Positions 55,754 through 64,000 of a stretch of 64,000 nt of DNA are shown piece by piece; position 1 is the stretch's first letter, and the number at the start of each line of letters is the position of its first letter. Source of the DNA: Chloroflexota bacterium (lineage in GTDB: Bacteria > Chloroflexota > Anaerolineae > Aggregatilineales > Phototrophicaceae); NCBI GenBank assembly GCA_026706395.1, contig JAPOYU010000008.1, positions 20,967-84,966 of the forward strand, read 5' to 3'. The notes under the pieces were generated by a model. That model saw only the letters and a program-made list of their open reading frames with translations, searched no databases and was not told the origin of the DNA. Both the position numbers and the translations under genes were made by a program.

Positions 55754-57214
55754 TTATTTCAACTCCAAGGTTTGTGCCAATTGACGCTGCAAAATAGCCA
55801 ACGTACCTAATAATACACCGATATGCAAAAACAGGTTGTTGACGTACAGATTGTCAAAGAGACTGTGTATGGCGATGTACACCCAGCAGCCGAGCAGACC
55901 GACAGCCGTGTATCGGGCAAAATTATCAGGATGTCGTCGTAAGGACCAGGTCGAGCGGATGATAACAAACCAGAAGCCGAGATAGGCGGCCAGTCCGATA
56001 AAGCCGGTTTCCGCCAGCATATTCAGATATTGGTTATGGGCATGGCCCAATGGTTTTTCCCAAAAGATCAAGCGATAGCTGTCATACACTACCTCGTAGC
56101 TTCCCAGTCCTACACCAAGGAAGGGCGCATCAGTAGCCATGTTGACGGCTGCCTGCCAATGCGCCAGGCGCTCTATCACGGCGTAGTTCCAGGGATATAT
56201 TGGGACGCCGCGAACGTCTGAAATCGTGACCAATTCGGTTGCAGTGTTTGTCAGGCGGCTGACAATGGAGTCTGGCAACAGGCCCGTCAACCAGGCGCAC
56301 GCGAACAGAAGCCCGATGGCAAGGCTCAAGATAACGCCGTGGGCGAAGCGCCGAGGCAGCGCGACAAGCATCACGAGCAGGGCCACGGCAGTTCCCAGCC
56401 AGGCGCCGCGGCTCCATGACGCAAGCAGCGCAACGATGATGAGCATTGATGCCAAGCTGCTGATAATGAGGATCAGAGCGGGCGCCCACTCCAGACGTCC
56501 CTTTGTACGCCAACCGTGGTATATCGGCCGGAGTTGAGCGAGCCCGGTCATCAAGGCGATGGGCAGCGCTATGCCCATAAAACCGCCGAATGGATTTGGT
56601 TGACCAAAGGTGCCAAATGCGCGGAAAAAACGTCCAAGTATTACGAGATGATCTGCGCCACTTCCGCCAAAAAATATGTATAGACCGACCAGGGCATTGG
56701 CCGCTGCGCTGATCACGACGGCGAATATGAGCCAGCGCCAGTTCTGGGCATACGATAGCGTCAGATTCCAAATGATCAGCACGATAACCAGCCACTTGAG
56801 CCATTCCCTTAGCCAGTGTGACAAAGATGCGTTTTGCCATGCGCCCAAGCTCAAGATAGCTGCTAGGCATACTGCGCCCACTAGCTGCAAGCTGGCCCTG
56901 ATAGCAAAAATCGGCCTACGCCTGCAAATCCGGTCCACCAGCCAGGCGCCAAGATACAGCAGGAGCAGAAGCTGTCCGATGTCAAGTGGAAGGACAAAGC
57001 CTACTTCGGTCGCTATTAGTGAACGCAGAGGCGCTAACGTCAGCAAGATGACAAATATCGCCAGCGGCGTTGCTGGCGCGAGGGCAGCGCAGATGAAAAC
57101 CAGCGCGCCGAAGGCCAGCAGAGGTATCGATATAACCGACGCAGATGCTACGCCAATAAGCGCCAGCGCTGTCAACAGAAGCATGAATGGCACGCGGTTG
57201 GAGATCCCGATCAT
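55754..57214 (-). CDS. O-antigen ligase/polymerase-like (Wzy_C) membrane protein
   Basis: About twelve membrane helices with the WaaL/Wzy signature loop: FLGVGLGSYEVVYDSYRLIF followed by HAHNQYLNMLAETGFIGLA. Length 486. Polymerises or ligates the lipid-linked glycan outside the membrane. A second Wzy-like domain is found in the 1051-residue protein of the same operon. Confidence 0.88.
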   Translation of the reverse strand: MIGISNRVPFMLLLTALALIGVASASVISIPLLAFGALVFICAALAPATPLAIFVILLTLAPLRSLIATEVGFVLPLDIGQLLLLLYLGAWLVDRICRRRPIFAIRASLQLVGAVCLAAILSLGAWQNASLSHWLREWLKWLVIVLIIWNLTLSYAQNWRWLIFAVVISAAANALVGLYIFFGGSGADHLVILGRFFRAFGTFGQPNPFGGFMGIALPIALMTGLAQLRPIYHGWRTKGRLEWAPALILIISSLASMLIIVALLASWSRGAWLGTAVALLVMLVALPRRFAHGVILSLAIGLLFACAWLTGLLPDSIVSRLTNTATELVTISDVRGVPIYPWNYAVIERLAHWQAAVNMATDAPFLGVGLGSYEVVYDSYRLIFWEKPLGHAHNQYLNMLAETGFIGLAAYLGFWFVIIRSTWSLRRHPDNFARYTAVGLLGCWVYIAIHSLFDNLYVNNLFLHIGVLLGTLAILQRQLAQTLELK

Positions 57215-57215
57215 G

Positions 57216-58163
57216 TCAGGCGGGAAGCCTCAGCACGGCGCGAAAATAGCGAATGGTCCGATCAAGACCGTCTTCAAGCGCGATTTGCGGCTGCCAATTG
57301 AGTACTGCCTTGGCGCGCGCCGTATCAGGCTGGCGGGTCTGAGGGTCGCCATCAATTCGTGACCCGTCGGCGTAGACAAAACCTGCATCATTGCCGGCCA
57401 CCGCATTAACTATTCGCGCGAATTCCAACACGCTAACTTCGCGGGTTGTTCCAATATTGATCGGATCGACGTAATCGTTGTTTAGGAGTCGAATGACGCC
57501 TTCGACCAAGTCGTCAATGTATTGAAATGAACGCGTCTGCGAGCCATCGCCATATATCGTAAGTGGCTCACCGCGAATTGCTTGTCCGATAAAGTTCGGC
57601 ACGACACGTCCATCGTCCAAACGCATCCTGGGACCGTAGGTATTGAATATGCGCACGATACGCGTTTCCATACCGTGTTGCCGATGGTAAGCCATCACCA
57701 GGGCTTCGGCGTACCGTTTCGCCTCATCATAGACACCGCGCGGACCAACCGGATCGACATTGCCGGCGTAGGCTTCATGCTGTGGATGCACAAGCGGGTC
57801 GCCGTACACTTCAGACGTTGAAGCGAGCAAGAAGCGCGACTCTTTACTTCGTGCCAGGCCGAGGGCGTTATGTGTGCCCAAGGCGCCGACCTTCAAGGTT
57901 TGAATTGGATACTTGAGATAATCCATCGGGCTCGCTGGTGAGGCGAAGTGCAGAACGGCATCTACCGGCCCCGGTACATGGATGAAATTGCTGACATCGT
58001 GATAGATGAATTCAAAATCGGGATTGCCAGCCAGGTGCGCGATATTGTCTTGCGCTCCGGTTATCAAGTTGTCCATCGCCACCACGCGATGTCCCTCATG
58101 CAAGAATCTGTCACATAAATGTGAGCCGATGAACCCGGCGCCACCGGTGATTAAGGTCCGCAA
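57216..58163 (-). CDS. UDP-glucuronate decarboxylase-like SDR (UXS type)
   Basis: Extended short-chain dehydrogenase: [16 protein letters not shown] (NAD), catalytic [11 protein letters not shown] and [19 protein letters not shown], which together with [14 protein letters not shown] closely match UDP-xylose synthases. A related epimerase or dehydratase is possible. Length 315. It would supply UDP-xylose or a similar sugar to the operon. Confidence 0.88.
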   Translation of the reverse strand: MRTLITGGAGFIGSHLCDRFLHEGHRVVAMDNLITGAQDNIAHLAGNPDFEFIYHDVSNFIHVPGPVDAVLHFASPASPMDYLKYPIQTLKVGALGTHNALGLARSKESRFLLASTSEVYGDPLVHPQHEAYAGNVDPVGPRGVYDEAKRYAEALVMAYHRQHGMETRIVRIFNTYGPRMRLDDGRVVPNFIGQAIRGEPLTIYGDGSQTRSFQYIDDLVEGVIRLLNNDYVDPINIGTTREVSVLEFARIVNAVAGNDAGFVYADGSRIDGDPQTRQPDTARAKAVLNWQPQIALEDGLDRTIRYFRAVLRLPA

Positions 58164-58246
58164 GATCAGTCACCTTTGTCCTCCAATTGCGTCGGGATTT
58201 TACCACAGCACTGTCGTTGCAGATATGCGAAGCAAAACTGGTGGCG

Positions 58247-61200
58247 CTAACGGTGCTGCTCTGCCAGTTCGGACAGACACACCGCTGCGGCAAGCTGGAA
58301 CATAAAGATGAAGGCGAGATCAATAACAAAAACACTGTTGTCAATCAGCCCGTGGCCGAGCAGTCCAGCCATGCTGCCCGACAAACCCAGTACCATGGCG
58401 AACATGAATTGATCGCCATCTCGGAAGCGCTTCAGCAGTTGAACTACAATTCGCCAAAACATCGCCTGGATGATGAAAAAGGCAATCATTCCCAAGAATC
58501 CTAGGCGAGTCCAAAAGTCCAGGAAGAAGTTGTGTGGATGGGATAGGTCACGATCCCAAATCGCGTCCGGCTTGAGATATTCACCGCCGAACAGATATAA
58601 GAATTGGTCCAATCCGATGCCGGTCAGCGGGTGATCGCGCAGCATCGCCATAGCGCTTTGCCAAAGACGGAGCCTGACAAATGTCGTCCCGCTGGTGAAG
58701 TCGAAGACGTTTGCCAAGCGATCCGAGAAGCGTGTCAAGAGACCGAATGCTGCGATAGCGATGGCGCCGACGCCAGATATATACGCCAGCGCTCGGCGTC
58801 GATATGCGGCTACCAAGACCGTAATCACCCCGGCCGGCACACCGATCAGAATCGCGCCGGTGCTAAACGTAAGCGCCAGCGCAGGAAGCATGCATACGAG
58901 CGCAATCCCCGCGAGCAGTCGAATGCGTCTATTGAGATCGGCGATGAAGAAAGCCAAGGCAATTGGAATCACTCGACCGAATAACAGCCCGGCGTTGTTT
59001 GCTGAGCCATAGACGCTGTCCAATCTTCGGAAGCCATACTCAGCTGAGAAGAAACTACCTTGCTGGCTGAAATACACAAACATACCGATTAGCGCCACGA
59101 TGACACCAGCTACTGCAAGGGCAGCAAAAAGCTGAAGCAACGTCTGCCTGTTGGGACAGGTAGCGCGGAGCACGACGTAGAAAAGAAAGGGCTCGAAAAT
59201 CAGAGTACGCAACTCGGTTCGCGCTACTTCAGGATGTTTTGCCCATAGCAAGGATATAACTCCAAGCAACGCGATGACAGCGACGGCCAGGTCCATCGGA
59301 TGCAGCGAAGAGAGCAGGCGTCGCGAAACCACTGGAAATCCAGCGTTGTTCATTTGCAGCTGCCTGCCCAGGTAGGCAGCGAACCTGCAAAAGCCAGCGG
59401 CAGCCGTTATCAGCATCATTACCTCAACCATAGGAAAGGCGTATGTGTATAGCTCGACGGGATAGAGGAAAAACGGCGCCCAAAGCAAGGTCAATATCAG
59501 ACCGTTCTCCAGCCGATGATAGACCAACAAGAACAATCCAAATGCCAACAATGCTGAGATGATGAGATTCGGAGAGAGGTAAAGCAGGCCGCCGCTAAGC
59601 AGCGCCAACAAGATGTTGACATCGTCGCGCACAAGCCAAGAAGCGCGGGACGAATCCCAGGTCCAAAGCAAAGACAGCATCATGAAAACGGATGTAACGC
59701 CGGTCAAAACAAGGTGCAGAAGGGCGCTAAAACCGGTTGTGAAGAAACCAAGCGATGGCATCCTCTCGCGCCAAGGCGCCGAGATTACGGAATGGGCTAA
59801 GACCAAAAGTGACAAGCAGGTCGCTATGACGCCGAGGGTTATCTGTCGTTCATACGGTAGGCTTAGGTCGCCTGAACTGACGGCGAAACCGGCTATCGCC
59901 CATCGATCCCAGCCGCGATCAGCGGCCACTTGCAGCGTGTGTTGCGCCAGCGGAAGATTAACGGCGAGGGGCACGAGATTCGTCTCCGGTCCCCGAGAAT
60001 TGCTGCGCAGAAAGATGTAGGCGTTATCACTGGAGTCCCTTTGGGTGGCGTTTGCGGCCTGCCCGTCCACTGTGGGATAGAGAAAGGCAACATAGTCGTC
60101 CTCACGCAGGAACATAGCGAGATCAGTACCAAAGAAGTCAAACTCCAACTGGCTATCGCTTGGTTGCTGCCGACCGATATCAGCGCCGAGCTCGCCAATC
60201 TCCCAGGCGCCGCTGTAACGCGCGTAATCGTTGACGGCATGGTACAGGCCGTTTTGGGCGATCTCAGGCAGCGGATAATCCTGCAATGCCAGTAGAAGCG
60301 GGGAAGGCGCGCCATTTTGCCGCAAGAGTGCGAAACCCCACTGTGCATCATCGGCGGGTGCGGCCGGCTGCCAGTGATGCAGAAACATCGCGCCGAGCCA
60401 GGGCCATTCGCGATGGGCGCGATCGAGGGCTTGCAAGGTATACTGTGTCCGCTCGGATTCCGTCACGGCGCCCCATATGGACGGGTTCCCCGGCCAATCC
60501 AATGGCAGCGCATTCCAGCCGTAGTTGCTCGCCCACAATCGTTTCTTGGCGTCGCCATGCGCATTCATGATTTCGCGAAGGGCAACGATTCGCGAGTAAT
60601 TGAGGATTTGTTCGTCAACGCGGCGGTCAAGCGGCGAGTGTGAGAATCCGTAGGGTTTGCCCGCCACAACGTCCATGATCTCGCCAGCGCCCACTTTGTA
60701 CAGCGCCTCGAGGTAGCGAATATCGCTGATATTGCGGCCACCGGTTTCGGTCGTTGGCGCCAAGCTCGCAGCAACGATCGTTGCCGATGAATCGGCCAAC
60801 CGGATGGCCTGGGCCGCCTCTGCCAATAGCGATACGTAATCGGCTGGCCGCGGATCCAATGAACCCCAGGCATCGGAAAGATTCGGTTCGTCCCAGATCT
60901 GATAGTAGTCGATCCAGGCGCCGTACCGCGATGCGAATGCGCTTGCGAAGGCGGCAAAAGCAGCAATGTCGCGCGGTGGCGCGGAAGCACTTAGCGTTCC
61001 CTGTCCGCGGGATTCACGCGCCCACTGTGGTGAATTCATCAGGACGGCGACTAATTCCAGTCCCGGAAAGTCTTCGAGCGCGGTCGCCAACGTGTCCCAA
61101 GCGACCCAGTCAAAGGCGCCTTGCGTTTTCTCGATGTCATCCCAGTAGGCGAATTGCCTGATCCAGCGAAAGCCGGACTTGCTGATTAAATCCAGTTGCG

Positions 61201-61399
61201 TCCGAAGCTCGTTCTGATCATATTGAAGCAATTCCACATTGACGCCCATCCGCGGCTCAATGAAGGGGATATTCTGCTCTTTCGTGGGATCGACATAGCC
61301 GCGCAACTCAAAATCTCGGAGATTTACGGTGCCGAGTGTCGCCGTGAGGCTGCCCGCGACCAGCAGCACACTTGCAACCAGCAGCAGGACTTTGCGCAT
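58247..61399 (-). CDS. Fused glycosidase-like barrel and Wzy/WaaL-like membrane protein
   Basis: ATG 61399 overlaps the upstream stop (TGATG) and yields a clean signal anchor. Residues about 45-360 resemble a clan GH-A TIM barrel: GFRWIRQFAYWDDIE, the acid/base motif YQIWDEPNLSD (E171) and HHWQP. The nucleophile strand, usually W-x-x-E-x-GW, reads LWASNYGWNALP with Asn at 292. Residues 370-500 are a beta module; from about 525 there are some twelve membrane helices with the Wzy_C loop LTGIGLDQFLYLF and HPHNFFLDFWTRLG. Length 1050. A single polypeptide joining glycan recognition and polymerisation is unusual. It lies at the centre of the operon. Confidence 0.8.
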   Translation of the reverse strand: MRKVLLLVASVLLVAGSLTATLGTVNLRDFELRGYVDPTKEQNIPFIEPRMGVNVELLQYDQNELRTQLDLISKSGFRWIRQFAYWDDIEKTQGAFDWVAWDTLATALEDFPGLELVAVLMNSPQWARESRGQGTLSASAPPRDIAAFAAFASAFASRYGAWIDYYQIWDEPNLSDAWGSLDPRPADYVSLLAEAAQAIRLADSSATIVAASLAPTTETGGRNISDIRYLEALYKVGAGEIMDVVAGKPYGFSHSPLDRRVDEQILNYSRIVALREIMNAHGDAKKRLWASNYGWNALPLDWPGNPSIWGAVTESERTQYTLQALDRAHREWPWLGAMFLHHWQPAAPADDAQWGFALLRQNGAPSPLLLALQDYPLPEIAQNGLYHAVNDYARYSGAWEIGELGADIGRQQPSDSQLEFDFFGTDLAMFLREDDYVAFLYPTVDGQAANATQRDSSDNAYIFLRSNSRGPETNLVPLAVNLPLAQHTLQVAADRGWDRWAIAGFAVSSGDLSLPYERQITLGVIATCLSLLVLAHSVISAPWRERMPSLGFFTTGFSALLHLVLTGVTSVFMMLSLLWTWDSSRASWLVRDDVNILLALLSGGLLYLSPNLIISALLAFGLFLLVYHRLENGLILTLLWAPFFLYPVELYTYAFPMVEVMMLITAAAGFCRFAAYLGRQLQMNNAGFPVVSRRLLSSLHPMDLAVAVIALLGVISLLWAKHPEVARTELRTLIFEPFLFYVVLRATCPNRQTLLQLFAALAVAGVIVALIGMFVYFSQQGSFFSAEYGFRRLDSVYGSANNAGLLFGRVIPIALAFFIADLNRRIRLLAGIALVCMLPALALTFSTGAILIGVPAGVITVLVAAYRRRALAYISGVGAIAIAAFGLLTRFSDRLANVFDFTSGTTFVRLRLWQSAMAMLRDHPLTGIGLDQFLYLFGGEYLKPDAIWDRDLSHPHNFFLDFWTRLGFLGMIAFFIIQAMFWRIVVQLLKRFRDGDQFMFAMVLGLSGSMAGLLGHGLIDNSVFVIDLAFIFMFQLAAAVCLSELAEQHR

Positions 61400-62994
61400 C
61401 AGCCAGTCCATACCGGATTGGATGAGCCGCCGTCAAACGTGAGCTGCAGCGCTTCGCCTGATAGGACATCGATCAGCCAGATATCTCCTTGGTAGGTGAT
61501 GGCGATATGGCGCGCATCTGGGCTCCAGGCGAAGTTAACCGGCGTCAGCCCGCGATCGCGCTTGCGAATCCCCGCTGTATCGGGGCCGGGAAAAAGGTGG
61601 CGCTGATTACTCCCATCGCGATCCGCCATCAACAGATCGTATTCGCCGTTCATACTATTTTGCGGTTCGCGCGCCTGCAGCCAGGCCAGATAACCCGAGC
61701 TTTGCTCGCTCCTATCGTTGGAAATCGCCGGTGAAAACGAAGGCGATGCCCACATGCCCGCGTGCGTTTTAAGCGGCGAGGCAAACTGTCCGTCGACGCT
61801 AGTCACCGAAACATCAAATATGGGACTGGTTTCCGCCGGTTCGTTTCCAACGGGCAATCCATGCAAAGTAGAAACCAGCAATTTGCCATCGAAGGACCAG
61901 GAAAGAGATGAGAGCCAGACCCAGGTAGTTGCGCTTTGAAAGATGGCATAATCGGCCAAAGTCACAGACCGCCGCCGCTCGAAATCGACTAGTCCGAACG
62001 CATCGGGGCGGACCCAGGCCATCCGGTCACCCAATGGCGACCAAGCAAAATGTGTGCCCCACCAGCCGTAAAACCCGCCACTCGATTCCGGCAGCGCCTC
62101 TTCAATAGTAAGCGTTCGGCCACTTTCCAAGTCGAGTTTCATCAGCCACAGGTTGTTTAGCGCGTTCCAGCCAACCTTGCCCGCGCTGCGCTCTCCCGTG
62201 GAATACGCTAGCGTATTGCTCGAGCCTGGCCGCCAAGAGGCATACAGGACATCGCTAGGGATTAGCCGCTGAGGTTCGGCGCTTCCATCGGTAGCTACCA
62301 TCCAAAGCTCATTGAAGAAGTCATCGGTCGGATCGGTCTCGCTCGTGAAAACCAGCATTGCGCCAGCTTCGCTTTGGTGAAACACAAGTGAGTCGAGATT
62401 CTTGTCGGTAGTTAGCGCTGTTTTGTGTATGGTATTACCAGCAACTGTCCAGGCATTGTTGTGGTTGATATAGCTCAGGCGACCAGCAATTGTCATTGGA
62501 GTGACGGACTCGTCCGTCCCGGCGTAAACTATTTCAGGGACCGGCGCCTTTACGATTATCGGCTCGTTCGTAAGGACACGGTCGACTTCCTCTCCGTCCT
62601 CGAAAACGATACGGTAGCAGGCTTCTTCAATCCCGGCCGCGCCAACTTGCCCCAGTTTCTTTCCGCCCGCAGGCACGCCTTCTTTCGGCAGCACCCTCTG
62701 TTGAAAAGGTATTTTCTTACGCTCACAGATTTCCTCTTCCCGCACTCGCCGAATCGTTATCAGCATTCCGTCAGCTACCTGCGCCACAAGTGGGTGGCTG
62801 ATTCGGTCCAGAGGACCCAACTCGATCTGCGCGCTGGTGAGCAACTGATCCACTGTCAATGCCGTCGAAACGCTATGGAGTTGCGTAGCGCCGTCTACTG
62901 CAATCTGTACATCAAAAGATTCCGTTGCGCCGGAGGGCCGGCAGCATGCCAGAGTAATCGCGATCAATGGGAAAACCAAGCGACGCTTCAGCAT
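61399..62994 (-). CDS. Lipoprotein with DUF348, G5 and WD40-like propeller domains
   Basis: ATG 62994 gives a short signal with a lipobox-like ITLACC. Residues about 28-85 match DUF348, 86-165 a G5 domain (EEICERKKIPF through VLTNEPIIVKAP), both common in peptidoglycan- or glycan-binding proteins. The rest is a beta-propeller of TolB/PD40-like blades (ELWMVATDGSAEPQRLIPSD, FAWSPLGDRMAWV, FAWSPDARHIAITYQGDIWL). Length 531. Linked by overlap to the glycosidase-like fusion, so it likely aids export or surface attachment. Confidence 0.8.
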   Translation of the reverse strand: MLKRRLVFPLIAITLACCRPSGATESFDVQIAVDGATQLHSVSTALTVDQLLTSAQIELGPLDRISHPLVAQVADGMLITIRRVREEEICERKKIPFQQRVLPKEGVPAGGKKLGQVGAAGIEEACYRIVFEDGEEVDRVLTNEPIIVKAPVPEIVYAGTDESVTPMTIAGRLSYINHNNAWTVAGNTIHKTALTTDKNLDSLVFHQSEAGAMLVFTSETDPTDDFFNELWMVATDGSAEPQRLIPSDVLYASWRPGSSNTLAYSTGERSAGKVGWNALNNLWLMKLDLESGRTLTIEEALPESSGGFYGWWGTHFAWSPLGDRMAWVRPDAFGLVDFERRRSVTLADYAIFQSATTWVWLSSLSWSFDGKLLVSTLHGLPVGNEPAETSPIFDVSVTSVDGQFASPLKTHAGMWASPSFSPAISNDRSEQSSGYLAWLQAREPQNSMNGEYDLLMADRDGSNQRHLFPGPDTAGIRKRDRGLTPVNFAWSPDARHIAITYQGDIWLIDVLSGEALQLTFDGGSSNPVWTG

Positions 62995-63004
62995 GGATGC
63001 CTTT

Positions 63005-63028
63005 TGCATTCTTGCATTCTTGCATTCT
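63005..63028 (-). repeat. Three tandem copies of an 8-bp unit at the gene start
   Basis: TGCATTCT is repeated exactly three times (minus strand AGAATGCA). It covers the initiation region of the lipoprotein gene and provides several ATGs in different frames. Copy number change of 8 bp would alter which ATG is in frame. Confidence 0.85.
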
Positions 63029-63030
63029 GG

Positions 63031-64000
63031 TCACTCTATTATCCTAGCTGAATTCTGGTTAAGCACAAACAGCCTTGGATGAAGTCCCCTAAGGTTTATC
63101 ACCCGTTCATCACTAATCTGCCAGGCGGACTCTTCAAGACAGCGCTTCATTAGCTTTACTTCGTGCGTCAAGATCACGAATGTTGCGTGCCTTTGCGCGA
63201 GGCGCTGCGCCTCAAGCAGGATGGCAGGGTAAAGCCTGAGATTGTCACTATGCGAACCAACGTGATGACCGAAGGGCAGGTCCGCATAGAGACGGTCGAA
63301 CGAGCGCGGTGGTAGCGGGGCGCACCTGGCATCGGCGCGCACATGATAAATCCTGTCTTGCACCCTGGATGCCATCGAGTTTCGCCATCCAGCGTCGAGC
63401 ATCAACCGATTGTTATCGACGCCGATCAATCTGTCCGCCGTCCGAGAATGAGCATGCTCAATAAGAATCGTAGACGAACCGCTGCACAGATTGACGACGC
63501 GAGCCGAATCAGGAAGCGCTCCGCATCGCGTCATGGCATAGGCGACAGTCGCGTTCAAGGCGCCAGGTACATCCACCAGGCGATAGCTGCGTTTCGACAG
63601 AACATGCGGCGTCGACCGGACAAGAACCTCCCATCCGCGGCCGTCGCTTTGTCTCGCCAGGCGAAGGAATAGCTCGCCCTTTCCATCTCCGGCCAGGCGC
63701 ATATCAAGCGCAGCAGTAAGTTCCGACAGCAAGCGTTGAAGGACGCTCGACTGTGAGCCAGCGGCGCCGATTCCGATCGTCTCTGGCATGATACGGAAAC
63801 TCGCCGCCGTCCGGCGTAGAATCGATGTCAATCGCCTGAAGTGCTGGTCGCCGAGCAAGGCTTTTGGCCGGGGAATATCAAAGGAGTGAACGGAATAGAC
63901 TGCAATGACAGCGCGCAATGCGGACAGGGTTTCACACGCGTCGGTGTAGTGGAAGCGTACGAAGCCCGGTCGAGTCTGGCGCACATTGCTGATAACGCGG
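63031..64000 (-). CDS. THUMP-associated RNA methyltransferase, N-terminally cut by the window
   Basis: The frame continues without stop to the window's end, so the start is probably outside; the GTG at 63984 is not at a domain boundary. The N-terminal part fits a THUMP-like RNA-binding region (RPGFVRFHYTDACETL onward) and the C-terminal half is a Rossmann SAM methyltransferase: ARVVNLCSGSSTILIEHA, RLIGVDNNRLMLDAG and the catalytic DLPFGHHVGSH in place of the usual NPPYG/DPPFG. It resembles tRNA guanosine N2-methyltransferases (Trm14/RlmL type). Confidence 0.8.
   Translation of the reverse strand, partial: RVISNVRQTRPGFVRFHYTDACETLSALRAVIAVYSVHSFDIPRPKALLGDQHFRRLTSILRRTAASFRIMPETIGIGAAGSQSSVLQRLLSELTAALDMRLAGDGKGELFLRLARQSDGRGWEVLVRSTPHVLSKRSYRLVDVPGALNATVAYAMTRCGALPDSARVVNLCSGSSTILIEHAHSRTADRLIGVDNNRLMLDAGWRNSMASRVQDRIYHVRADARCAPLPPRSFDRLYADLPFGHHVGSHSDNLRLYPAILLEAQRLAQRHATFVILTHEVKLMKRCLEESAWQISDERVINLRGLHPRLFVLNQNSARIIE

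Overview
The window is a dense, single-chromosome stretch (about 65 genes, no rRNA, tRNA, CRISPR array, phage or IS gene seen) from a bacterium that most resembles an uncultured Chloroflexota of the Anaerolineae type. Grounds: secreted LysM proteins with long Thr-Pro linkers, a FecR-like membrane protein with a C-terminal beta-sandwich, a Gram-positive-type LexA box (GAAC-N4-GTTC), a type 2 isopentenyl-diphosphate isomerase and very short intergenic gaps. The assignment is inference from gene content, not from a marker-gene tree.

Layout. 1-2.0 kb: frameshifted FecR-like membrane protein and a zinc-ribbon membrane protein. 2.0-4.8 kb: eno-pyk. 4.8-5.9 kb: a gene-poor repeat-bearing gap with one of two matching SOS-like promoters. 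5.9-8.2 kb: cysteine desulfurase plus mnmA (tRNA 2-thiouridine). 8.3-11.3 kb (minus): prepilin peptidase, membrane-tailed JAMM protease, small beta protein, ACT protein and SerK/SbnI-like serine kinase. 11.4-14.1 kb: Nudix hydrolase and small membrane proteins. 14.1-17.6 kb: two LysM secreted proteins, one an M23 peptidase. 18.0-20.0 kb: sucCD. 20.0-24.1 kb (minus): tdk, rpmE (with an RNA polymerase alpha-CTD-like extension), rpmA, rplU, queA, ruvB. 24.3-25.9 kb: upp and a WecA-like transferase. 26-30.6 kb (minus): degenerate M50-like protein, tpiA, pgk, gap. 30.8-34.6 kb: Tat-exported polysaccharide deacetylase, the second SOS-like promoter with an RNA hairpin, a Lit-like (DUF1461) protein and a membrane spermidine-synthase-like protein. 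34.6-38.8 kb: GNAT, sarcosine-oxidase-family flavoprotein, DUF58 and MoxR. 39-45 kb: roadblock/LC7, pyrG, an adenosine-deaminase-like protein stripped of its zinc ligands, Hsp20, pheA, asd. 45-53 kb: L,D-transpeptidase, polyphosphate glucokinase, flavin reductase, response regulator, PP2C phosphatase, hemW, fni, acpP, DinB-like. 53-64 kb (minus): a surface polysaccharide operon (GT4, GtrA, Wzy-like, nucleotide-sugar decarboxylase/epimerase, a fused glycosidase-like/Wzy protein, a DUF348/G5/propeller lipoprotein) and a THUMP-type methyltransferase cut by the window edge.

How it fits together. Five lower-glycolysis genes (gap, pgk, tpiA, eno, pyk) lie in two clusters and feed the TCA enzyme pair sucCD. 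Precursor supply (pyrG, upp, tdk, pheA, asd, fni, acpP) sits beside a large envelope programme: LysM/M23 and L,D-transpeptidase wall enzymes, lipoprotein modification, WecA-like initiation and the 53-63 kb exopolysaccharide operon. The most unusual items are the adenosine deaminase pseudoenzyme, the ribosomal protein L31/alpha-CTD fusion, the glycosidase-like/Wzy fusion lacking the usual nucleophile, the JAMM-ACT-serine kinase cluster, and two SOS-like promoters with identical geometry that drive no recognisable gene.
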